A stretch of 64,000 nt of DNA from Umezawaea sp036375055. Lineage in GTDB: Bacteria > Actinomycetota > Actinomycetes > Mycobacteriales > Pseudonocardiaceae. Position numbers and translations under genes: made by a program. The notes beneath the pieces are model-generated. The model was not told where the DNA came from and made no database searches. It saw only the letters and a list, made by a program, of their open reading frames with translations. Each line of letters starts with the position of its first letter. Position 1 is the first letter of the stretch. This document shows, piece by piece, positions 16,052 through 22,755 of the stretch. The stretch spans positions 31,732 through 95,731 of the forward strand of contig NZ_DASUSQ010000146.1 of the NCBI RefSeq assembly GCF_036375055.1. The letters are read 5' to 3'.

Positions 16052-16581
16052 ACGAGACCGATCAGGGCTACCTGCTGCCCTGCGGTCGTGACGTCGAGGC
16101 GGTGTGGGACCGGCTCGACGAGATCGACGCGCACGAACTGGAGTGCCCGCACTGCCTGGGCGCCCGCGAGAGCCTGCGGGCCCTGCGCGCCGCCACCGAG
16201 GAGATGGCGCTCGACACCGAGGAGCCGTCGCGCGCGCTGTTCGGCCGGATCATGTCCGCGGTCAGGGCCGAGGTCCGGCGGGGCGAGGTGCTGCCGGTGC
16301 CGAGCGACGACGCGGGTCCCATCCACGTGAGCGGGCGGGCCATCGCGGCCGTGCTGAGGTTCGCCGCCGACACCGTCCCGGGGGTCCGGGCGCGGCACTG
16401 CCACGTCGTCGCGCGGATCGACGTGATCGACGTGGCGCTGAAGCTGGCCGTCAGCCACGTGAACCTCACCGTCGATGTGGTGGACGTGGTGCGCGAAAGG
16501 GTGACAGCGGCGGCGTCCGCGCGCGTCGGCGTGCGGGTGAACCGCTTGGACATCACCGTCGAAGACCTGTACGACCTCTGA
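16042..16581 (+). CDS. Asp23/Gls24-related protein with HxxxCxxC anti-sigma-like motif
   Basis: A 179-residue protein with two parts. The N-terminal 60 residues include CGRDVEAVWDRLDEIDAHEL and HELECPHC, giving the H-x3-C-x2-C pattern of zinc-associated anti-sigma domains. The C-terminal half (about 90-179) reads as an Asp23-like alternating beta/helix domain with ARIDVIDVALKLAVSHVNL and VRVNRLDITVEDLYDL. The gene overlaps the sigma stop by ten bases (or by ATGA if it starts at 16048). It is probably the cognate anti-sigma factor. Mechanism is inferred. Confidence 0.72.
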   Translation: MAMNETDQGYLLPCGRDVEAVWDRLDEIDAHELECPHCLGARESLRALRAATEEMALDTEEPSRALFGRIMSAVRAEVRRGEVLPVPSDDAGPIHVSGRAIAAVLRFAADTVPGVRARHCHVVARIDVIDVALKLAVSHVNLTVDVVDVVRERVTAAASARVGVRVNRLDITVEDLYDL

Positions 16582-16593
16582 GGAACGAGTGAC

Positions 16594-16947
16594 ATGACTG
16601 CGGAGCACGTGATCGCCAAACCGGTGGTGGCCGCCGTCGCCGCGCACGCGGCGAGCGGCGTCGCCGGGGTGGTGCGGCTGGAACCGGGGGTCGCGGGCCT
16701 GGTCGGCTCGGTGGCGCGTACCGCGCGCCAGCGGTTCAAGGGCCTGGAACCGGTGCCGACCGAGGGTGTGCGGGTGCGGGTGGAGGGCCGGGTCTGGGTG
16801 GAGGTCGACGTCGTGACCTCGGCCGTGGACCAGGCGGTCGCGGTGGCGCGGGCCGTGCAGCGCGCGGTCGCGGCGGCCGTCACGGAGGCCACGGGCCTGC
16901 CCGTCGCGGCGGTGGCCGTGTTCGTCCTGGACATCGAGCTGTCGTGA
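16594..16947 (+). CDS. Asp23/Gls24 family envelope stress response protein
   Basis: A 117-residue single Asp23/Gls24 domain: IAKPVVAAVAAHAASGVAGV at the start, then VRVEGRVWVEVDVVTSAVDQ, the central helix, and a C-terminal VAVFVLDIELS strand. In Staphylococcus Asp23 is a membrane-tethered stress protein; in actinomycetes these clustered paralogues are poorly studied. It begins 12 bases after the previous stop and overlaps the next gene by GTGA, so it belongs to the sigma operon. Confidence 0.82.
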   Translation: MTAEHVIAKPVVAAVAAHAASGVAGVVRLEPGVAGLVGSVARTARQRFKGLEPVPTEGVRVRVEGRVWVEVDVVTSAVDQAVAVARAVQRAVAAAVTEATGLPVAAVAVFVLDIELS

Positions 16948-17276
16948 CGACCTCTCCGGAACCGGCCGAGAAGCTGCTCGCCGCGCTGCGCGGCGTCCGG
17001 GGTCTGCGCCCGGCGACGCCCGCGGTGAAGCCCTCCACGTCGTGGGTGCCGTGGGACTGGGACACGCTCGCCGTCGACCTCCGCCCCGACGTGGTCGAGG
17101 TGCGCGTGGTCGCGACCTCCCTGCCGCTGCCGCCGCTGCTGGCCGAGGCCACCGCCGTGCTGACCGAGGTGCTGCGGCACGGCCCGTTCGCCGGGGCCGC
17201 GCTGCGGATCGTGGTGACCGACCTGGACGCGTCGGCACTGCGGAGTGAGACCCGCGCCACTCGATCGGGGCCGTGA
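16944..17276 (+). CDS. Small Asp23-operon-associated protein of unknown function
   Basis: A 110-residue protein starting at a GTG overlapping the previous stop. It has a Pro-rich N-terminus, a WVPWDWDTL motif near residue 33, and a strand-helix-strand C-terminus (DVVEVRVVATSLPLPPLLAE, then LRIVVTDLDAS) recalling a divergent half of an Asp23 domain. I do not recognise a named family. It ends the first operon; its TGA lies within the -35 box of the next promoter. Confidence 0.65.
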   Translation: MTTSPEPAEKLLAALRGVRGLRPATPAVKPSTSWVPWDWDTLAVDLRPDVVEVRVVATSLPLPPLLAEATAVLTEVLRHGPFAGAALRIVVTDLDASALRSETRATRSGP

Positions 17277-17300
17277 CGTTCCCGTCCGAGCCGGTGTCCT
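17273..17300 (+). promoter_or_regulatory. Predicted promoter of the second Asp23 operon, motif copy 3
   Basis: GTGACG (17273-17278) overlaps the TGA of the preceding gene. After a 15-base spacer comes GTGTCCT (17294-17300), 37 bases before the ATG at 17338. This is the third copy of the motif in 2 kb. The preceding bases GGGGCC also match copy 2. Confidence 0.62.
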
Positions 17301-17337
17301 AGCAGGAGAAGCCATCCACGACCCGAGGAGCGCGACG

Positions 17338-17799
17338 ATGAGCAAACCGACCGCCACCACCAGTCCGACGGCCGCCGTCGTCCCGGCGAGCGGCACGCTG
17401 GTGACGGAGCACGGCACGACCACCGTCGCCGACACCGTGGTGCAGAAGATCGCGGGCCTGGCGGCGCGCGAGGTCAGCGGCGTGCACGCCCTGGGCAGCG
17501 GCACGTCCCGCGCGTTCGGCGCCATCCGCGAACGCATCCCCGGCGCGTCGGCCAGCGCGGGCCAGGGAGTGTCCGTCGAGGTCGGCGAGAAGCAGGCGGC
17601 CGTCGACCTCCAGCTGCTCGTCGAGTACGGCGTCCCGATCGCCGACCTGGCGCGGTCGGTGCGCCGCAACGTGATCACCTCGATCGAGCGGATGACCGGG
17701 CTGGAGGTCGTCGAGGTCAACATCGCCGTCGTGGACGTGCACATCCCCGGCGACGACGACTCCCCCACCTCCGAGCCCACCACCTCCCGCGTCCAGTAG
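17338..17799 (+). CDS. Asp23/Gls24 family envelope stress response protein
   Basis: A 153-residue Asp23/Gls24 protein with the best family match in the cluster: GTTTVADTVVQKIAGLAAREVSGVHALG (about 24-51), AAVDLQLLVEYGVPIADLARSVRRNV and MTGLEVVEVNIAVVDVHIP at the end of the domain. The flanks are low-complexity Thr/Ser/Pro. ATG 17338 follows GAGGAG. It opens the second transcription unit, ahead of the small membrane protein and a third Asp23 domain. Confidence 0.88.
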   Translation: MSKPTATTSPTAAVVPASGTLVTEHGTTTVADTVVQKIAGLAAREVSGVHALGSGTSRAFGAIRERIPGASASAGQGVSVEVGEKQAAVDLQLLVEYGVPIADLARSVRRNVITSIERMTGLEVVEVNIAVVDVHIPGDDDSPTSEPTTSRVQ

Positions 17800-17853
17800 C
17801 CGCACCGTCCGGCAGGGCCCGACGCACCGCCGATCCCAGGAGGACACGGTCAG

Positions 17854-18030
17854 ATGACCGCCACCGCACTCGGACTGCTGTTCGGCCTCGCACTCGGCTT
17901 CGCCGCCGCGTTCGGCGGCTTCAGCGCCTTCCTCATCGTGCTCGCCTTCGGCGCGCTGGGCCTGGTCGCGGGCCTCGTGGCGGACGGCAAGCTCGACCTG
18001 TCCCAGCTGACCACGAGGGACAGGGGATGA
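17854..18030 (+). CDS. Small membrane protein (DUF2273-like)
   Basis: A 58-residue protein: two short hydrophobic segments (LGLLFGLALGFAAAFGGFSA and FLIVLAFGALGLVAGLVADG) then a charged tail LDLSQLTTRDRG. Size, glycine-rich helices and position between Asp23 genes fit the DUF2273 membrane proteins that accompany Asp23 in Gram-positive bacteria. AGGAGG precedes the ATG by about eight bases. The stop overlaps the next start (ATGA). It may anchor Asp23 proteins at the membrane. Confidence 0.75.
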   Translation: MTATALGLLFGLALGFAAAFGGFSAFLIVLAFGALGLVAGLVADGKLDLSQLTTRDRG

Positions 18031-18389
18031 CCCTCGCCCTGGAGCGGGGCACGACCACCGTCTCACCGCGGGCGGTCGAGAGGCTCGCCGCGCGAGCGGT
18101 GTCGGAGGTCGACGGCGTCAGCGGTGGCGGTGCGACCCACCGCGTACTGGGGGTCGCCGTCGGCTCCGACGAACCGGTCCGGGTCACCGCACGCGTCACC
18201 GGGTCCCGCGCCGTGCTGACCGTGCGCCTGTCGGTCGACTACCCGCGCTCGGTGGCGGCGACCACCAGCCACGTCCGCGCCCACCTGATGACGCGGGTGG
18301 AGGAGCTGACCGGCCTCACCGTGTCCGGAGTGGACATCACCGTCACCTCGCTGCCCACCACGACCGCACCGGGTCCCGGGGTCCGGTAG
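18027..18389 (+). CDS. Asp23/Gls24 family protein
   Basis: A 120-residue third Asp23-type domain: GTTTVSPRAVERLAARAVSEVDGV near the start, LTVRLSVDYPRSVAATTSHV in the middle and LTGLTVSGVDITVTSL near the end. It overlaps the membrane protein gene by four bases. No AmaP/DUF6286-type anchor gene follows, although one often closes such clusters in other actinomycetes. The next gene is on the other strand. Confidence 0.82.
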   Translation: MTLALERGTTTVSPRAVERLAARAVSEVDGVSGGGATHRVLGVAVGSDEPVRVTARVTGSRAVLTVRLSVDYPRSVAATTSHVRAHLMTRVEELTGLTVSGVDITVTSLPTTTAPGPGVR

Positions 18390-18417
18390 CACCGGGCGCC
18401 ACCGTCCACTCCGGACG

Positions 18418-19302
18418 CTACACCGACAGGCGGTCGCGCAGGAACGCGCGCAGCGCCTCGACGTCGGTGTCCTCCGCGACGTCGACCGGGTAGGCGCCCG
18501 GCACGAGCGACCCGCGTCCGTCGCCGTCCGACGTGTCCACGTCGAGCAGGTGCTCCCGCGTGGTCAGGATGCCCGGCTTGATCGCCTCCGCCACGGCGAC
18601 GGCGTCGTGCACCAGGATGCCGTCGATGCCGTTCGCCTCCAGGTAGAACTCGCGGTACCGCGTGGTGAGGCCTTCCAGGGTGGTGCCCACCTCACCCGTC
18701 AGCGACTCCAGCCACGCGCCGTCCACGGCGCACCTGCGCGTCAGGTCGATCGGGACCAGCACGGGGCGTTCGGCGAGCACCCGCCGCGCGGCGTCCGCGT
18801 CGCTCCAGATGTTGAACTCCGCGGTGGGCGTGACGTTCCCGCCCGCGATGCCGCCGCCCATGACGACCAGCCTGCCGATCCGGCCCGCGTGCGTGTCGAG
18901 GAGGCGGGCGATGTTCGTGAGCGGGCCGATCGCCGCGACGGTGACGGGCTCGGCGCTGGCGTCGATCGTGTCGCGGAGGAACTCCACGGCGTCGCGGGCG
19001 TCGATCCGGTCGTTCACGGGCAGCGTGAGCGCCTTGCCCGAGAGGCCGTCGTCGCCGTGCACGAGCCGCGCGTCGGGCCTGCTGATCTCGCCCATCGCCC
19101 GGTCGGCTCCCCTGGCCACCGGGGCGGTGCTCCCCAGGAGCGCGAGCAGTCGCTGGGCGTTGCGGGTGGTGTGGTCGATCGACACGTTGCCGAAGACGGT
19201 CGTGACCCCGAGCAGGTCCACCTCGGGGCTGCGCACCGCGAGCGCCAGCGCGAACGCGTCGTCCACGCCGGGATCGGTGTCGATGATCAACGGGATCGTC
19301 AT
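18418..19302 (-). CDS. Nucleoside hydrolase (IunH/RihA-like)
   Basis: A 294-residue inosine/uridine-preferring nucleoside hydrolase. The Ca-binding signature DTDPGVDDAFALALA is at residues 8-22, GPLTNIARLL lies mid-protein, GNVTPTAEFNIWSDADAA carries the substrate Asn/Glu region, and VHDAVAVAEAI has the late catalytic His/Asp. It would split purine or pyrimidine ribonucleosides for salvage. A single gene in the opposite direction to both neighbours. Base preference cannot be judged. Confidence 0.88.
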   Translation of the reverse strand: MTIPLIIDTDPGVDDAFALALAVRSPEVDLLGVTTVFGNVSIDHTTRNAQRLLALLGSTAPVARGADRAMGEISRPDARLVHGDDGLSGKALTLPVNDRIDARDAVEFLRDTIDASAEPVTVAAIGPLTNIARLLDTHAGRIGRLVVMGGGIAGGNVTPTAEFNIWSDADAARRVLAERPVLVPIDLTRRCAVDGAWLESLTGEVGTTLEGLTTRYREFYLEANGIDGILVHDAVAVAEAIKPGILTTREHLLDVDTSDGDGRGSLVPGAYPVDVAEDTDVEALRAFLRDRLSV

Positions 19303-19400
19303 GCCCCCAGTCTGCTGCACCCGGCGTCGGGCCGGTGGTCCCGCCGTTCGAGTCGACTCCACCCACTGGGCCCTGTACAGACCCGGCACCTGGCCCTATG

Positions 19401-19422
19401 TTTCTGGGAGCGCTCCCAGAAA
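19401..19422. promoter_or_regulatory. CebR-type operator upstream of the GH9 cellulase
   Basis: The core TGGGAGCGCTCCCA (19405-19418) is the exact published consensus of CebR, the LacI-family cellulose/cello-oligosaccharide repressor of Streptomyces and Thermobifida. Here the palindrome extends to 22 bp with TTTC/GAAA flanks. It lies about 77 bases before the cellulase ATG. No CebR gene is in the window. Confidence 0.9.
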
Positions 19423-19494
19423 CGGGGCGCTCGCCGTCAGAGCGGACGGCACGGCACCCCTGCACGACGTGCCGCGGTTCGAGGAGATCACTAC

Positions 19495-22080
19495 ATGGCA
19501 CCCCACTCGCCACGGCGATGGCGCCGTGCGGCCAAGGCGGTCACCATCGCGTTAGCGCTGGTCGTCAGCGGCAGCACCGGCTACGCGGCCCACGCGGCCG
19601 ACTACGAGCGGTTGGTCAACGGCACCTTCTCCGGCGGCTCAGCCGACCCCTGGTGGAACGGCGCGGGCACGTCCGGTCGCGTCACCGACGGGGAGTTCTG
19701 CACCGCCGTCACGGGCGGCACGACGAACCCCTGGGACGCCCTGATCGGCCAGAACGGCGTGCCGTTCGAGGCGGGTCAGTCCTACACGTTCGCGTTCGAC
19801 GCGCGCGCGACGACACCGCAGCGGGTCTCGGCGGTGGCGGGCGAGGGCGTGGCCCCGTACCGGCAGATCGCGAAGCAGGACTTCGACGTCACCGCGGCCT
19901 CGCAGCGGTTCACCTACACGTTCACCTCGACGCTGGACTTCCCCGACGCGGGCAGCGGGCAGGTCACCTTCCACCTCGGCGGCCAGTCGTTCGACAACAC
20001 GGTCTGCGTCGACAACGTCTCCCTGATCGGCGGCGTGGTCCCGCCCGGCGGCGCTCCCGGAACGCCGACGAAGAAGATCCAGGTCAACCAGGTCGGCTAC
20101 CTGCCCGACCTGCCCAAGCACGCGACGCTGGTCAGCGACTCGACCACGCCGGTGGCCTGGACCCTGCGCGACTCCTCCGGCGCCACCGCCGCCACCGGCC
20201 AGAGCAGGCCGCAGGGCGCCGACGCCGCGTCGGGCGACAGCACGCACGTGATCGACTTCTCGTCGTTCACGACCGCGGGCACGGGCTACACGCTGGCGGT
20301 CGGCGACGAGGAGAGCTTCCCGTTCGACATCACCGCCGACCCGTACGCGAAGCTCCGCCGCGACTCGCTGGCGTTCTACTACCACCAGCGCAGCGGCACC
20401 CCGATCGAGGCGCGGTACGTCGGCGACACCTACGCCAGGCCCGCGGGCCACGTGAACGTCGCCCCCAACCAGGGTGACGACGCCGTGCCGTGCCGCGCGG
20501 ACCTGAACTGCGGCTACACGCTGGACGTGCGCGGCGGCTGGTACGACGCGGGCGACCACGGCAAGTACGTCGTGAACGGCGGCATCTCCGCGTGGCAGGT
20601 GCTCGACACCTACGAGCGCGCGGTCGCGTTCGGCGACGCGGACGCGCTGGGCGACGGGACGCTGGCGATCCCCGAGCGGGCCAACGGCGTGCCGGACGTC
20701 CTGGACGAGGCGCGCTGGGAGGTCGAGTTCCTGCTGAAGATGCAGGCGCCGAGCGGACTGGTGCACCACAAGATCCACGACGCGAACTGGACCGGTCTGC
20801 CCACGCTGCCCGACCAGGACCCGCAACCGCGCAGGCTGTCCGCCGTGAGCACGGCGGCGACGCTGAACATGGCCGCGGTGGCCGCCCAGTCGGCCCGGAT
20901 CTGGAAGACGATCGACCCGGCGTTCGCCGCGAAGAACCTGGCCGCGGCCAAGAAGGCCTACGCGGCGGCGAAGGCGAACCCGAACCTGATCGCCGATCCC
21001 AACGACGGCACGGGCGGCGGCAGCTACTCCGACGCCACGGTGTCCGACGAGTTCTACTGGGCCGCGGCCGAGCTGTTCACGACGACCGGCGCCGACGCCT
21101 ACCGCGCCGACGTCACGGGCTCCCCGCACTTCAGGGGCGCGAGCCTCAACACGCGGGGCTTCGACTGGGGTTCGACCGGCCCGCTCGGCGACATCACGCT
21201 CGCGGTGGTGCCGAACGGCCTGCCGCGCGCGGACGTCGCGGCGATCCGGTCGGCGTTCACCACGACGGCGGACGCGCACCTGGCCCAGATCGCGACGCAG
21301 GGCTACCCCGCGCCGTACCGGACCACCGACGGCTCCTACGACTGGGGCTCGAACGGCCTGGTGGCGAACAACGCGGTGGTCCTGGCGCTGGCCAACGACT
21401 TCACCGGTGACGCGAAGTACCGGGAGGGCGTCTACGAGACCATGGGCTACCTGCTGGGCCGCAACCCGACGGGCTACTCCTACGTCACGGGCTACGGCGA
21501 CCAGCCGGTGCGCAACGTGCACCACCGGCACTGGGCCAACCAGCTCGAACCGTCGCTGCCGACGGCGCCGCCCGGCGTGCTGTCCGGCGGTCCGAACAGC
21601 GCCCTCCAGGACCCGATCGCGGCCCGGCTGCTCCAGGGCTGCAAGCCGCAGAAGTGCTTCGTGGACCACATCGAGGCGTACTCGCTCAACGAGGTGACGG
21701 TCAACTGGAACTCCGCGCTCGCGTGGGTCGCCAACTGGGCCGCGGAGAAGTCCGGGGGAGGGTCCGGCTGCGAGGTCTCCTACCGGTCGACGAAGTGGGC
21801 GTCCGGCCAGACGGCGAGCATCGAGGTGAGGAACTCCGGCGACGAGGCGTGGGACGGCTGGACGCTGGGCTTCGGCTTCCCCGGCGGCCAGAAGATCACC
21901 AACGGCTGGTCGGCGACCTGGCGGCAGGAGGGTGCGGAGGTCACCGGCACCAGCCTGTCGTGGAACGGGAAGCTGGCTCCGGGCGCCTCGACCCACCTGG
22001 GCTTCGTCGCCTCGGCGGGTGCGGGCGACGCTGATCCGGCGACGTTCCGGATCAACGGGAAGGTGTGCTCGACGGGCTGA
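19495..22080 (+). CDS. Secreted GH9 endoglucanase with CBM4/9 and CBM2 domains
   Basis: An 861-residue cellulase. The signal peptide ends around residue 35 (AAHA/ADY). A CBM4/9 domain (about 38-182) is followed by the N-terminal Ig-like domain of GH9 enzymes (KIQVNQVGYLP, about 192-275), the GH9 catalytic domain (about 280-750) with RGGWYDAGDHGKYV (base Asp at about 351/354) and DHIEAYSLNE (proton-donor Glu near 733), a GGGSG linker, and a C-terminal CBM2 (about 762-861) bounded by two Cys. It should attack cellulose outside the cell. ATG 19495 lies after GAGGAG. Repressed via the CebR site. Confidence 0.93.
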   Translation: MAPHSPRRWRRAAKAVTIALALVVSGSTGYAAHAADYERLVNGTFSGGSADPWWNGAGTSGRVTDGEFCTAVTGGTTNPWDALIGQNGVPFEAGQSYTFAFDARATTPQRVSAVAGEGVAPYRQIAKQDFDVTAASQRFTYTFTSTLDFPDAGSGQVTFHLGGQSFDNTVCVDNVSLIGGVVPPGGAPGTPTKKIQVNQVGYLPDLPKHATLVSDSTTPVAWTLRDSSGATAATGQSRPQGADAASGDSTHVIDFSSFTTAGTGYTLAVGDEESFPFDITADPYAKLRRDSLAFYYHQRSGTPIEARYVGDTYARPAGHVNVAPNQGDDAVPCRADLNCGYTLDVRGGWYDAGDHGKYVVNGGISAWQVLDTYERAVAFGDADALGDGTLAIPERANGVPDVLDEARWEVEFLLKMQAPSGLVHHKIHDANWTGLPTLPDQDPQPRRLSAVSTAATLNMAAVAAQSARIWKTIDPAFAAKNLAAAKKAYAAAKANPNLIADPNDGTGGGSYSDATVSDEFYWAAAELFTTTGADAYRADVTGSPHFRGASLNTRGFDWGSTGPLGDITLAVVPNGLPRADVAAIRSAFTTTADAHLAQIATQGYPAPYRTTDGSYDWGSNGLVANNAVVLALANDFTGDAKYREGVYETMGYLLGRNPTGYSYVTGYGDQPVRNVHHRHWANQLEPSLPTAPPGVLSGGPNSALQDPIAARLLQGCKPQKCFVDHIEAYSLNEVTVNWNSALAWVANWAAEKSGGGSGCEVSYRSTKWASGQTASIEVRNSGDEAWDGWTLGFGFPGGQKITNGWSATWRQEGAEVTGTSLSWNGKLAPGASTHLGFVASAGAGDADPATFRINGKVCSTG

Positions 22081-22090
22081 CCGACCGGCT

Positions 22091-22120
22091 TCCGGCGGAG
22101 ACCACCGGGTCTCCGCCGGA
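22091..22120. terminator. Bidirectional terminator between GH9 gene and acetoacetate decarboxylase-like gene
   Basis: A perfect 13-base stem (22091-22103 with 22108-22120) and a four-base loop ACCG, ten bases past the cellulase stop and 17 bases from the stop of the convergent gene. Confidence 0.85.
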
Positions 22121-22137
22121 CGCCGCGGGCGCCGGGG

Positions 22138-22746
22138 CTACCGGGCCCGCGGCCCGAAGCGCAGCCGGAACGAGACGACCGACAGCCCCAGGAACGGTTC
22201 GCGGCCGTGCAGCCAGCCCAGGGGCCCGTCGGGGGCGATCCTCCAGCGCACACCGGCGAACCGCCCCCGGCCCCTCGCCCGCACCGGGGTGCGGGCGAGC
22301 GCGCCGTCCAGCGCCTGGAAGACCGGCCCCGAGACGAGCACCGGCACACCACGACCGCCCGAGGTGTGCCGCGCTTCGCCGATGCCGGTCGCGGCGGCGC
22401 TGAACGCGGGTGCGGGGACGATCGTGAGGTCGGCCAACTCCTTGGGGATGCCCCACAGCCGCCGACCGCCCGCCCTCGACTCCGGGCTGTCGACCCAGAT
22501 GTGCGTGATCGACAGCCCCGGCCGGGCGCCGCGCCGGACGAGGACGCCCGCGAGCAGCTCGTGGTAGGGCAGCAGGCTCCCCGGCAGGTAGTCCACGAAC
22601 GCCGTCGTCACGAGCGCGCGGCCGAACGCCGTGACCGGTCGGACCCCGTCGGGCAGCGCGGGCAGGTCGCGCACGCGCACGGTCCACAGCGACACGCAGC
22701 CGTGCCCGTGCAGGTCCCACGGCTCGGGCGGGTAGTCGACGTCCAC
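22138..22746 (-). CDS. Acetoacetate decarboxylase family protein
   Basis: A 202-residue protein of the acetoacetate decarboxylase (ADC) superfamily. WGIPKELADLTI near residue 105 carries the Lys at the position of the Schiff-base lysine, and YHELLAGVLVR earlier matches the family's charged pocket. Members decarboxylate beta-keto acids or act as aldolases/dehydratases, so the reaction is open. GTG 22746 follows GAGGA. It starts nine bases after the GMC oxidoreductase stop, last in a three-gene operon. Confidence 0.75.
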   Translation of the reverse strand: MDVDYPPEPWDLHGHGCVSLWTVRVRDLPALPDGVRPVTAFGRALVTTAFVDYLPGSLLPYHELLAGVLVRRGARPGLSITHIWVDSPESRAGGRRLWGIPKELADLTIVPAPAFSAAATGIGEARHTSGGRGVPVLVSGPVFQALDGALARTPVRARGRGRFAGVRWRIAPDGPLGWLHGREPFLGLSVVSFRLRFGPRAR

Positions 22747-22755
22747 GGAGGGTCC

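Noticed and set aside
18550..19494. N-terminal extension of the GH9 frame by 315 residues
   Set aside because: It is antisense to the nucleoside hydrolase; the signal peptide begins exactly at ATG 19495 after a ribosome site.
19639..21996. 785-residue frame antisense to the GH9 cellulase
   Set aside because: Shadow frame with no recognisable domain and biased composition.
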